DNA of 43,220 nucleotides, taken from NCBI GenBank assembly GCA_019233695.1, contig JAFAME010000206.1:1-43220 (forward strand). Direction: 5' to 3'. A program made the translations under genes and the position numbers. Positions 17,549 through 26,052 of the stretch are shown one piece after another. The notes below the pieces were generated by a model, which saw only the letters and a list, made by a program, of their open reading frames with translations, was not told the origin of the DNA and ran no database searches. This DNA comes from Methylobacteriaceae bacterium. Lineage in GTDB: Bacteria > Pseudomonadota > Alphaproteobacteria > Rhizobiales > Beijerinckiaceae. How positions within the stretch are numbered: the stretch's first letter is position 1; the number at the start of each line of letters is the position of its first letter.

Positions 17549-18643
17549 ATGCTGTCACGCCGTGACGCGCTCGTTCTTGCCGCAGCCGGCGTGGCCTCGG
17601 CCGCTGTCGGAGGAGGCGCCCCGCATGCGTCCGCGCGAGAGGAGGGACTCGCTGCGATTGCCCAGCGTCGAGGCATCCTTTTTGGCGCATCGGTCGGCCA
17701 TGAGGTGGCCGACGACGCCGGTTATGCCCGCCTCTACGTCGAAGAAGCGCAGATCGTCACGACCGACACGGCGCTGAAGTTCGACTATCTCAGGCCGAGC
17801 GAGGCTCGGTTCGACTTTTCAGGTGCCGACGCCATCATGGCTTTCGCGGCACAGCGCCGCCTGCTTGTGAGGGGCCACAATCTCGCCTGGAACGACAATG
17901 CCCCGGATTGGCTGAAGCGCCTTTCGGCCCGTGAGGTCGAGCGAGTGTTCGACACGCATATCGACGCTGTCGTGTCCCGCTATGCCGGCCGCCTCCATTC
18001 CTGGGACGTCGTCAACGAGCCGTTCTGGCCGGGCCACGGCAAACCCGGAGGCTATCGTGACGGTCCATGGTTTGCGGCAATGGGGCCCGATTATGTGAAG
18101 CGGGCTTTCCGGCGCGCCGGAGCAATCGACAAGACCGCACGTCTGTGCGTGAACGAGGCGCATTGCGAGATCGACAACGATTGGGGCCGAGGCATCAGGC
18201 CAAGGCTCCTTCGCCTCGTCGACGAGTTGCGCGATGCCGGCCTGCCGCTGCACGCCGTGGGCCTCGAAGGCCATCTGCAGCCGCAATGGCGCTATGACGA
18301 CGACTTGTTTCTCTCGTTCCTTGCCGAGCTCGCCGCCCGCGACGTCGATCTCTACATCACCGAGCTTGACGTGAACGACGAGGCATTTCCCGCAGAGACA
18401 GCGGCGCGCGACGCAGCAGTCGCGGCGCGATACGAGACGTTCCTGACCCGGGTCCTGCAACAGCCGCGCGTCAGGGTGGTCATCACCTGGCAGCTCTCCG
18501 ACCGCTATACCTGGTATCGCTCGATTGCCCGGAGCGGCGAGGACGCAACCCGCCTGCCGCGGCCGCTGCCGTTCGACGACGCGCTTCAGCGCAAGCCGGC
18601 ATGGGGCGCCATTGCCCGGGCGCTGAACAGGCGAACCGCCTGA
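17549..18643 (+). CDS. GH10 family endo-beta-1,4-xylanase-like glycosidase, Tat-exported
   Basis: Glycoside hydrolase of family 10, 364 residues. The N-terminus MLSRRDALVLAAAGVASAA is a twin-arginine-type signal (SRRDA followed by a hydrophobic stretch), so the folded enzyme is probably exported. The catalytic pair is visible: acid/base E157 in WDVVNEPFW and nucleophile E272 in LYITELDVND. Substrate-site residues include RGHNLAWND (110-117) and TWQLSDRYTW (313-322). GH10 enzymes cleave beta-1,4-xylan and related beta-glycans by a retaining mechanism. Here it sits inside an exopolysaccharide cluster, 133 bases before the co-polymerase gene, so trimming or releasing the organism's own polymer is a reasonable inference. 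GAGGAA lies 8 bases before the ATG. Confidence 0.93.
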   Translation: MLSRRDALVLAAAGVASAAVGGGAPHASAREEGLAAIAQRRGILFGASVGHEVADDAGYARLYVEEAQIVTTDTALKFDYLRPSEARFDFSGADAIMAFAAQRRLLVRGHNLAWNDNAPDWLKRLSAREVERVFDTHIDAVVSRYAGRLHSWDVVNEPFWPGHGKPGGYRDGPWFAAMGPDYVKRAFRRAGAIDKTARLCVNEAHCEIDNDWGRGIRPRLLRLVDELRDAGLPLHAVGLEGHLQPQWRYDDDLFLSFLAELAARDVDLYITELDVNDEAFPAETAARDAAVAARYETFLTRVLQQPRVRVVITWQLSDRYTWYRSIARSGEDATRLPRPLPFDDALQRKPAWGAIARALNRRTA

Positions 18644-18675
18644 ATCGCAAGCCCAAAGCGGCGATCGGTGAACAT

Positions 18676-18707
18676 TTGGTAAGGAATCGTGGCTAATCCT
18701 TGGTAAG
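18676..18707 (+). repeat. Direct repeat TTGGTAAG before the co-polymerase gene
   Basis: TTGGTAAG occurs at 18676-18683 and again at 18700-18707, in a relatively AT-rich pocket of the gap between the GH10 gene and the co-polymerase gene. An AAGGA/TCCTT inverted pair lies across the same segment. It could be a regulator-binding or promoter region, but nothing identifies the protein. Confidence 0.35.
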
Positions 18708-18776
18708 CAGAGCAATGGCCGTGGTACGCCGCCGGCCTCGGACCCTCGCTCGGCCGACGCGCTTCAGGTCCCCGGT

Positions 18777-21047
18777 TTGACAATTCGCTCTCAGGAAGTC
18801 GCTGCAGTCGAGGCCCCGACGGATTCGTCGAGCGGCACCTTGGCGCCCGCCGCCGTGAGCGATGAGGCGAGCCTGCAGGACTTCGCCGCGGTCGTGTGGC
18901 AGCGCCGCATGACGACACTCTCGTGGACCCTCGGCCTGTTGGCGTTGGCGCTCGTCTATCTTGCGCTTGCCACTCCGCTCTACACCGCTTCGACCTCGAT
19001 ATTGCTCGATCCCGGTACGCGCCCGCCGCTCGGCTCCGATCAGGCTGCCGTGCCGCAGTCGCCCGACACGATGATGATCGAAAGCCAAGTGCGGGTGATT
19101 GCCTCCGACAATGTCCTGCGCAAAGTGGTGGCGAGCGAAAAGCTGGAAGAGGATCCCGAATTCGTTTCGGACAAGCCGGGCCTGCGCGCCCGCCTTTTCG
19201 CCATGCTCGGCCTCGGCGGCGCTGCGAGCCCCGCAGGCGAGCGCTCGACGCGCGCCATCATGGCGCTCGAACGTGTGCTGGCGGTCAAGCGCTCCGAGCG
19301 GACCTATGTCGTCGACGTCGAGGTCTCTTCTCCTGATCCGGCCAAGGCTGCCCGGCTCGCCAATGCCGTGGCTGCCGCCTATCTCGACGACCAACAGGAC
19401 GCCAAGGCCAAGCTCGCGAGCGGGCAAGGCGCCTATTTGAAGTCGCGTCTCGAAGAATTGCAGGGACAGCTGCAAACGGCCGAGAACAACGTCGAGGCGT
19501 TCAAGGAGCAGAATCGGATTTTTGGCGCCAATGGCAAGCTCGTCAACGAGGATCAGCTGAGCGAGATCAATACTGAATTGGCCCGCGCCCGCGTGCGCAC
19601 GGCGCAGGCACGCGCCAAATACGAGCAGGTTCGGCGCATCCTCGAATCCGGCCGCGTTCCCGATGCGCTCGATGATGCGCTGAGATCGCCCGCCATGGAA
19701 AAGTTGCGCGCCCAGTACGCCGATATCGTGCGGCAGGAGGCCAACTACCGGGCGACCCTCGGCGACCGGCATCCGGCCTATATCGAGGTTCAGTCGCAGC
19801 TCCGCGATACCCGGCGGCTGATCACCGAGGAGCTCAAGCGCGTCACCGATGCAGCTGCCAATGAGTATCAGCTGGCGCGCGATGCGGAAGCCCAGATCGG
19901 CAAGCAGGTCGATATCGCCAATCAGGCGACAACGGCGACGAACCAATCCCTCGTGCGTCTGCGGGAGCTTGAACGCGAGGTTGACGCGAGCAGGGCCGTC
20001 TATGAACGATTCCTGCGCGCCCGCGAAACGGTCAAGGAAGAGGGTGCGGATCTGCCGACGGCCCGTGTCATCGCTCCCGCGTCGACGCCGTTTGCGCCGT
20101 CAAGCCCCAAGCGGTTGGCAATCCTGGCGCTGGCTCTGATAACCGGGCTGGGCCTCGGCGTCGCGACGGCACTCATGCAGCAACGGCTGGGGATTGGCCG
20201 CGATCAGCTCGGGCAAAGGGAGGCTGCGGCGCAGGAGGGCAAGGAAGGCCAAACGGACGTGCCGTCTGCGCCGATTGTCGGGCCGGACGCTCCGGAAGTC
20301 ATCGGCGCCATTCCGCGGGTTCCTTCGGCCTCGCGCTCGAAGCTTGCCGGATTGGCTCGCTGGCTACACCGTTTCGGGCGATCGAAGGCCGCCGAAGAGC
20401 CAGCCCCGACACGTTTGCTGTGGGCCTTGGTGGACGCGCCGGATTCGGCTTTCAGCAATGCCATCCGGGCGCTTCGCGAGGAGCTACGCAGCGCCGCTGG
20501 CGGCCGAAGGGTAAAAGTCGTGCTTGTCACGTCGGATGAACCGGGCGTCGGCAAGTCGACGATTGCAGTCAATCTGGCGCGCGCCGCCGCCGAGCGGGGC
20601 GAGCGAGTGCTCGCCATCGACGCCAATCCGGCCAATCCGACGCTTGGCCAGCTCGTGATGCCGCAGTCTGACCCAGGGTTGATCGAACTCGCCGGCACGA
20701 CACGCCTGATCTACACTGTCGATAGGGCAGATGAGGGGACCCTCAGCATCGTCCCGATCCTCGCCGATGAACCCGTCATCGTGCGGCGGCTGCTGCGGCA
20801 CACGTCGGTTGAACCGCTCGACGGGATCAAATCGAATTTCGACTTCGTCGTCATTGACGGGCCGACCATCGGAGACGACGACACAGCCCGCATGGTCGCC
20901 GAGGCTGTCGACCAGGTCGTGCTGGTCATGCCGTCGGCAGCGCCGCAGCGCGAGACCGTCGAGGACGCGCTCGACCGGCTCGAAGTGCCGAACTGGAAGT
21001 TCCGCGGCGCCGTTCTCTCCAAGGTCGATGTGAAGGCCGCTGCGTGA
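18777..21047 (+). CDS. Polysaccharide co-polymerase / Wzc-ExoP-like ATPase without tyrosine tail
   Basis: Inner-membrane Wzz-type chain-length regulator fused to a BY-kinase-like ATPase, 756 residues. The first membrane span is near residues 47-65, followed by the periplasmic Wzz domain (PLYTASTSILLDPGTRP) and a long coiled coil (about 210-430). The second span LAILALALITGLGLGVATAL is near 445-465. The cytoplasmic P-loop DEPGVGKST is near 586, with AIDANPANPTLGQL where Walker A' should be (the second aspartate is missing) and FDFVVIDGPTIGDDD as Walker B. The chain ends SKVDVKAAA, with no C-terminal tyrosine cluster, so autophosphorylation as in Wzc or ExoP is doubtful. The start TTG at 18777 is the best in-frame candidate but weakly supported. 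It overlaps the polymerase gene by 4 bases. Confidence 0.9.
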   Translation: MTIRSQEVAAVEAPTDSSSGTLAPAAVSDEASLQDFAAVVWQRRMTTLSWTLGLLALALVYLALATPLYTASTSILLDPGTRPPLGSDQAAVPQSPDTMMIESQVRVIASDNVLRKVVASEKLEEDPEFVSDKPGLRARLFAMLGLGGAASPAGERSTRAIMALERVLAVKRSERTYVVDVEVSSPDPAKAARLANAVAAAYLDDQQDAKAKLASGQGAYLKSRLEELQGQLQTAENNVEAFKEQNRIFGANGKLVNEDQLSEINTELARARVRTAQARAKYEQVRRILESGRVPDALDDALRSPAMEKLRAQYADIVRQEANYRATLGDRHPAYIEVQSQLRDTRRLITEELKRVTDAAANEYQLARDAEAQIGKQVDIANQATTATNQSLVRLRELEREVDASRAVYERFLRARETVKEEGADLPTARVIAPASTPFAPSSPKRLAILALALITGLGLGVATALMQQRLGIGRDQLGQREAAAQEGKEGQTDVPSAPIVGPDAPEVIGAIPRVPSASRSKLAGLARWLHRFGRSKAAEEPAPTRLLWALVDAPDSAFSNAIRALREELRSAAGGRRVKVVLVTSDEPGVGKSTIAVNLARAAAERGERVLAIDANPANPTLGQLVMPQSDPGLIELAGTTRLIYTVDRADEGTLSIVPILADEPVIVRRLLRHTSVEPLDGIKSNFDFVVIDGPTIGDDDTARMVAEAVDQVVLVMPSAAPQRETVEDALDRLEVPNWKFRGAVLSKVDVKAAA

Positions 21048-22390
21048 GCCTGCCCCTTGCGGGCCGCGTACGTTCCGCAGCCCGGCCGTTGCCGCCGCCG
21101 CGGCACCGCGGCACTGCGACCGGTCGCAATGTCGGGTTGAAGGCCACATGCGCCGCTGCTGCCACGACGCTCGCATTTCTCGCAATCGCCGCACTGTTCC
21201 TGATCTCGCCGCATCTCCTCTATCGCTGGGGGTTCACCTACGAGTCGACCGGCGGCTCCTTCGCCGAAAAGATGCACCCCGGGACGTGGCTCGCCTTCGC
21301 AGCGTTGATCTTCTGGGGGTTGCGGCGCCGCAGTCCGCTCCACACGGTCGATGCCGCCCTGGCACGCCACGGCGGTCTTGCGGTTTTCCTTCTCACCTGG
21401 GTGCTGCTGCTTCTCTACACGATTGTCGTGCGGCACGTTCCATTTACGCCGCTCATCGACACGTTCGCTCTGCCCATCGCCCTCTTTCTTGTGCTGGTGG
21501 ACCTGTCGCCCGTCGCCAAGCAGCGGCTCGCGCTCTTGCTTCACCTGATCATGTTGGCGAACGCTCTTCTCGGCCTTTTCGAATTCGAGACCGGATTTCG
21601 CCTGACGCCCTATGTCGAGGAAGGCGTCGAGATCACATCTGACTGGCGCTCGACGGCGCTTCTCGGACATCCGCTGGTCAATGCGGGCATTACGGGAGCC
21701 TATGTGCTCGTTCTCGCGGTTGGCGGGGGTCGCGACCTGCCCGCCCTGCTGCGCCCGGTTCTACTTGTCATTCAATGTGCAGCGATGGTCGCCTTCGGCG
21801 GTCGCGCCGCTCTGGTCTTTCTCCTTCCGCTCCTTGCATTTATTGCGCTCGCCGAATCGGCGCGGATCGCTCGCGGACGGCGCGTCAAGCTTCTCCATGC
21901 CGCCCTGTTCGCGATTGTCCTTCCAGGCGCGGTCGCGGTCACGATTGGCCTCATCGAGGCCGGGTTCTTCGACAGGCTCGCCGATCGCTTCGTCGAGGAC
22001 CGGGGAAGCGCCCAGGCACGCGTCGTCATCTTGAAATTGCTTCAGGAAATTCCTCTGGAGGACCTCATCCTCGGGTCCGATCAGGCGCGCGTCGCCACGA
22101 TCCAGCACCTGGAAGGTATCGAGTTCGGGATCGAAAGTTTCTGGGTTAATTTTTCGCTGCTCTATGGCCTTGGCATCAGCCTGTTCTTCTTTTTCGGCCT
22201 GTTTTGTTTTTGCCGTGACCTCGTCAAGGCAACCCGCACCGGTGCCTGGCTGGTACTCGCCTTTCTCTTCGCAATCGCTACGACCTCCGTCAGCCTGTCG
22301 GCGAAAACGGCGCAGCTCGGCATGATCGTTGCTCTCCTCATGACCATGCTTCGCAAGGATGGCACTTGCCCTCAAGCTCGGTCGATTTGA
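21044..22390 (+). CDS. Wzy/VpsF-like polysaccharide polymerase, integral membrane
   Basis: A 448-residue membrane protein with about ten hydrophobic segments and a larger periplasmic loop, matching the O-antigen polymerase/ligase (Wzy/WaaL) architecture and most like VpsF-type proteins. Such proteins join lipid-linked repeat units in the periplasm. Landmarks are a segment with STALLGHPLVNAGITGAYVL, the positively charged loop after AESARIARGRR, and the C-terminal region GIESFWVNFSLLYGLGIS. Sequence conservation in this class is low, so the call rests on topology, these motifs and gene context. The start is GTG at 21044, overlapping the stop of the co-polymerase gene (GTGA), which indicates translational coupling. 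The next glycosyltransferase begins 41 bases downstream. Confidence 0.83.
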   Translation: MSLPLAGRVRSAARPLPPPRHRGTATGRNVGLKATCAAAATTLAFLAIAALFLISPHLLYRWGFTYESTGGSFAEKMHPGTWLAFAALIFWGLRRRSPLHTVDAALARHGGLAVFLLTWVLLLLYTIVVRHVPFTPLIDTFALPIALFLVLVDLSPVAKQRLALLLHLIMLANALLGLFEFETGFRLTPYVEEGVEITSDWRSTALLGHPLVNAGITGAYVLVLAVGGGRDLPALLRPVLLVIQCAAMVAFGGRAALVFLLPLLAFIALAESARIARGRRVKLLHAALFAIVLPGAVAVTIGLIEAGFFDRLADRFVEDRGSAQARVVILKLLQEIPLEDLILGSDQARVATIQHLEGIEFGIESFWVNFSLLYGLGISLFFFFGLFCFCRDLVKATRTGAWLVLAFLFAIATTSVSLSAKTAQLGMIVALLMTMLRKDGTCPQARSI

Positions 22391-22431
22391 GCCCTGCAGG
22401 CACTCGCAAACTGTCTCGAAATGGTGGCAGC

Positions 22432-23547
22432 ATGGCCGTTTTGAACCAGGCACTTACGCCTGCAGCCGAGAGGCGTACGGCCGCACGGGAAGGCGAGGGG
22501 CGCATCTTCGTCGACCAGACCCATTGCAGCCGCCATGTCACGGGGATCGAGCGGATAGCCCTCGAACTCTTCTCTCCGGCGGCTCTCGCTCCGCTGCGGC
22601 TCACGCCCGTAAAGGCGGAAAGCCGGCTTGCGATGATCGCGCGTCAATTTCTCGGACTTCCGCTCGCCGCCCTGCAAAATCATCGTGCGGTCGTCCTCTG
22701 CCCGGGTTTCCCTCCCTCCCCGCTGCTGACACTGTTCGGGGAGCGGGTGCTCCCCTACATCCATGATGTCTTCCTGTTGACCCGTGCGCGTGACCTGAAC
22801 TTTCGCGCCAAGGCCTACATGGCCGGCCCTTTCGCCTTTGCGGTGAAACGGCTGCCGCGTTTTCTGGTCAATTCCGAGCATACCGAGCGGGAGCTCCGCC
22901 GACATTGCCGCGTCGATGCCGAGATCACGCTCTATCGGCCGTGCGTCCGCAATGTCTTCGGCTTCACGAGCACGGACCGAAAGGGTCGCCCGGCAACACT
23001 GGGCGAGCTTCGGCTGGTAACACTGGGCACAGTCGAGCCCCGCAAGAACCTGACCGCTGCCGTCGCCATCCTCGCTGCGCTGCGCGCGCATGGCTTCCCG
23101 CAAGCGCGTCTCGACGTCATCGGCCGCATCGGCTGGGGGACTGAGGTGTCGGTCCTTCGAAGCTCGCCCGGAGTGACGCTCCATGGCTATCAGTCTCCCG
23201 CGAACGTCCGAGCCCTCGTCGAGGCGGCAGACTTCCTGATCTCGACATCGCATGACGAGGGCCTGGGCCTGCCGCTGCTCGAGGCGCAGCATGGCGGGAT
23301 CGCGGTCGTTGCCCCCACAAAGCCGGTTTTTGCGGAAGTGCTCGGTCGGTCCGGTCTTTTCATCGACCCGGATCGCCCGGCCGACGCTGCGGCTCGGATT
23401 GCCGCTCTGGCGCGCCAACCAGGCTGGCGAGAGCGTCACGCGAACTCGGCCCTACACAACCTGGTACGCTGGAACGCGAGTGCCGAAAATGACCGGCTTG
23501 CGGTGATCAAACTCATCGGCGAACTCGCCGGCGCGCGCGCGGTCTGA
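22432..23547 (+). CDS. Glycosyltransferase, GT4-like (GT-B fold)
   Basis: Cytoplasmic GT-B glycosyltransferase, 371 residues, expected to add one sugar to the lipid-linked repeat unit. The N-terminal segment VDQTHCSRHVTGIERIALEL is typical of this group. The donor-binding half contains LGTVEPRKNL (near residue 200) and the SHDEGLGLPLLEAQHGG motif near the acidic catalytic position. Donor and acceptor cannot be read from sequence. The frame is open from 22366, overlapping the polymerase gene, but ATG 22432 has GGTGG upstream and gives a more usual length. It is followed after 4 bases by the flippase gene, so they are translationally linked. Confidence 0.88.
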   Translation: MAVLNQALTPAAERRTAAREGEGRIFVDQTHCSRHVTGIERIALELFSPAALAPLRLTPVKAESRLAMIARQFLGLPLAALQNHRAVVLCPGFPPSPLLTLFGERVLPYIHDVFLLTRARDLNFRAKAYMAGPFAFAVKRLPRFLVNSEHTERELRRHCRVDAEITLYRPCVRNVFGFTSTDRKGRPATLGELRLVTLGTVEPRKNLTAAVAILAALRAHGFPQARLDVIGRIGWGTEVSVLRSSPGVTLHGYQSPANVRALVEAADFLISTSHDEGLGLPLLEAQHGGIAVVAPTKPVFAEVLGRSGLFIDPDRPADAAARIAALARQPGWRERHANSALHNLVRWNASAENDRLAVIKLIGELAGARAV

Positions 23548-23551
23548 TCGG

Positions 23552-24982
23552 ATGCTCATCTATCAGACCCTGCTCTATCTCCCCGCGCAGTTCCTGGCGC
23601 CGCTCTTCCAGTTCGTCGCCGCCGTTGTTTGGACGCACTGGTTCCTGCCGGAGGCGTACGGGGTTCTCGCCTATGTGATGGCCGCCCAGGAGCTCGCCTT
23701 CATGGTGTGCCTGTCATGGTGGTCGCACTACACCGTTCGATATCTGCCGATGCTCGATACGCCGCAGGCGCGGGCTCGCTACCTCGTCGCGGAAAGCCGG
23801 ATCCTCGTCCTGACATCCCTGATCCAGGCTTTTGTCGGCGTCGTCAGTCTTGTGGCGATCGACGCCACGCTGACGAGTGAGCTCGTCGCTGCGACGATTT
23901 TCTTTACTGTCTCGCGATCGGTGATGATGCACCTTGCCGAGCGGTCGCGCTCCCGCGGCGACGTGGTTGCCTACAGCGTCGCGCAAATCGCCAGCTCGGC
24001 AGGCGGTTTCGGCCTGGGCTTCCTCGTCGTTGCAGTCACGTCCGCCACGCCCGCCGGCGCGCTCGCCGGCTTCGCCATGGCGCAGATCGGGGCGCTCGGC
24101 TGGCTTGCCGGCAGGATGGGGTTGCGAATATCGATCGGGATGCCCGATCGCGGCTTGCTTGGGGCAGCCTTGCGCTACGGCCTCCCCCTCGTGATCGGCG
24201 GCGCCATAGGCTGGGTCAGCATCAACGGGATTCGCGTCATCGTTCAGCACGGCGCGGGGAGTGCCGCGGTGGGGCTCGTCTCGGTCGGCTGGGGACTTGG
24301 TCAGCGCATGGCTTCGTTCGGGGCCATGCTGGTGACCGCCGCCGCTTTTCCGATCGCGGTTCGGGAGTTTCACGCGCGAGGCCGCAAGCAGTCCTTGCAA
24401 CAGCTGTCCGCGAGCGGCGCACTCCTCGTCGGCCTTGTCGTGCCGATGTCCATCGGAATCCTTCTCGTCGCGCGTCCCCTCGTCGACCTGCTGATCGCCG
24501 CACCGTTTCGCGTCGTGACCCTCGCCGTCCTGCCGCCTGCAGTCTTTGCCGGCGCGATCCGCAACCTGCGGGTCCACTTTGCCGACCAGGTCTTCATGCT
24601 CGTCGAGCGCACAAGGATATTGATCCTGGTCAATGCCATCGAGGCGATCGCGGTCGTCGGCCTGTGCGCCGCTGGTCTTTTCCTTTGGGGGCTCGCCGGC
24701 GCCGCCGTCGGATGTCTTGCCGGCATCGCTGTCGGCGCTGTCGTTTGCTTCGCCGTCGCGATGGGGCGCTATGGCCTGCAATTGCCGGTTTGGCACATCG
24801 CCCGGATTGCGGGGGCGACGGGCGCAATGGCGATCGCCCTGTCTCTGCCCTCGTGGCGCGCCGGTATCGTCGGACTCACCTCCGAGATTGCAACCGGCAT
24901 TGCCGTCTACGGGGCAGCTTTGGCCGTCCTCTATCCTGCATTCGTGTTTCGTGGCTGCCGACGCGCCCTGGCGTGGGGCTGA
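23552..24982 (+). CDS. Polysaccharide flippase (Wzx-like, MOP superfamily)
   Basis: A 476-residue integral membrane protein with about twelve to fourteen hydrophobic spans and no large soluble domain. It begins MLIYQTLLYLPAQFLAPLFQ, and FLPEAYGVLAYVMAAQEL resembles the start of other Wzx/oligosaccharide flippases. Flippases of this group move undecaprenyl-linked repeat units to the periplasmic face, where Wzy polymerises them. The assignment uses topology and its position between a glycosyltransferase and a WecG-type transferase in a cluster that has a priming transferase, co-polymerase and polymerase. It starts 4 bases after the previous stop. The 267 bases that follow are non-coding; I see only a short TGCCA/TGGCA inverted repeat near 25143-25157 there. 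Confidence 0.86.
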   Translation: MLIYQTLLYLPAQFLAPLFQFVAAVVWTHWFLPEAYGVLAYVMAAQELAFMVCLSWWSHYTVRYLPMLDTPQARARYLVAESRILVLTSLIQAFVGVVSLVAIDATLTSELVAATIFFTVSRSVMMHLAERSRSRGDVVAYSVAQIASSAGGFGLGFLVVAVTSATPAGALAGFAMAQIGALGWLAGRMGLRISIGMPDRGLLGAALRYGLPLVIGGAIGWVSINGIRVIVQHGAGSAAVGLVSVGWGLGQRMASFGAMLVTAAAFPIAVREFHARGRKQSLQQLSASGALLVGLVVPMSIGILLVARPLVDLLIAAPFRVVTLAVLPPAVFAGAIRNLRVHFADQVFMLVERTRILILVNAIEAIAVVGLCAAGLFLWGLAGAAVGCLAGIAVGAVVCFAVAMGRYGLQLPVWHIARIAGATGAMAIALSLPSWRAGIVGLTSEIATGIAVYGAALAVLYPAFVFRGCRRALAWG

Positions 24983-25249
24983 CGCGCTTGGCGCAATATG
25001 GGTGAGGCACACCCGATTGGCATCCCAGAAGCAGCGCGGTCGCTATCCGAGACCCGGAGACGCCGTCGCCCGGAAGGAAGCACATCCGGACCCTCGCGCG
25101 GCACCCGCTCCGCGCCGCTCGGCCAGGCAGATCTCTCTCCAATGCCACGTTCTGGCACATGATTTCAGGGCGAGCTTCTTGCTGGAACCTTCGTACGCAA
25201 CGGCCTTTCCGAGGCTGGGCGTGTCGCTTGTTCCAAGCCAGGACCACGC

Positions 25250-26050
25250 ATGTCGCTCCAGCCTGCGGCTACCCCGATCGCGACCGTCGATGGGCAGCCG
25301 ATCAATCTTGCCACGGTCGATGACGCAGTCGCTCGAGTGGTTGCGGCGGCAAAGCAGGCGCAGGATTTCACGCTGTTTACCTTTAATCTTGATCACGTCG
25401 TCAAGCGTCGCCGTGATGAAGACTTCCGCTCGGCCTATCGGCGTGCCACCTTCGTTACCGCGGACGGAGCGCCGATCGTGCGCCTTGCCCGACGGCAAGG
25501 TGCGCGTCTCGATCGGACGACCGGAGCCGACCTCGTTCTGCCGGTCTGCACGGCCGCTGCGCAGCATGCTATCCCGCTTCATCTGTTCGGCTCGACCGAG
25601 GAATCGCTTGCCAAGGCGCGCAGCCGCCTGCAATCGCGCTTTCCAAGGCTCGACATCCGCGGCGCTGAATCGCCGCGCCAGAAATTCGATCCGCACTCGG
25701 AGGACGCCGCGGCGGCGGGGACGCGTATTGCACGCTCCGGCGCACGAATCTGCCTCGTGGCGCTCGGCGCCCCGAAGCAGGAGGTGTTCGCCGATCGCAT
25801 GATGGCGCGCGGCTACGGCATCGGCTATCTGTGCGTCGGTGCCGCGCTTGATTTCATCTCGGGGGAGCAGCAGCGCGCCCCCCGAGCGTTGCAGGCCAGC
25901 GGCCTCGAGTGGTTCTGGCGCCTCGCGGCGAACCCGCGCCGGCTGGCGCTGCGTTATGGTCGCTGCGCGGGTGTTCTTGCCGATCTTGCCGTGCTTGAGC
26001 CGTTGCGTCGGCGCGTTCCCGTCCGCGCGCTGAACCGTTCGGGTCTTTGA
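25250..26050 (+). CDS. WecG/TagA/CpsF family glycosyltransferase
   Basis: A 266-residue transferase of GT family 26. In this family, WecG adds ManNAcA to lipid I and TagA adds ManNAc in teichoic acid synthesis; other members act in exopolysaccharide assembly. Diagnostic pieces appear in order: FTFNLDHVVKRRRD (about 43-56), FVTADGAPIVRLAR with the catalytic-region aspartate, TTGADLVLPVC, LHLFGSTEESL, VALGAPKQEVFADRMM near 170-185, and the C-terminal ASGLEWFWRLAANPRRL. The last part is the membrane-associating tail typical of this family. The ATG at 25250 has AGGA 7 bases upstream. It comes just before a GT4 gene whose start lies 2 bases after this stop. The sugar transferred is not predictable. 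Confidence 0.94.
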   Translation: MSLQPAATPIATVDGQPINLATVDDAVARVVAAAKQAQDFTLFTFNLDHVVKRRRDEDFRSAYRRATFVTADGAPIVRLARRQGARLDRTTGADLVLPVCTAAAQHAIPLHLFGSTEESLAKARSRLQSRFPRLDIRGAESPRQKFDPHSEDAAAAGTRIARSGARICLVALGAPKQEVFADRMMARGYGIGYLCVGAALDFISGEQQRAPRALQASGLEWFWRLAANPRRLALRYGRCAGVLADLAVLEPLRRRVPVRALNRSGL

Positions 26051-26052
26051 GC

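Noticed and set aside
25150-25170. TGGCAC followed by TTTCA, like a sigma-54 site before the WecG-type gene
   Set aside because: The -12 GC dinucleotide is missing, so the spacing rule for sigma-54 promoters is not met.
24633-25802. Long open frame across the flippase and WecG-type genes
   Set aside because: It overlaps two well-supported genes in another frame and has arginine- and serine-rich composition typical of shadow frames.
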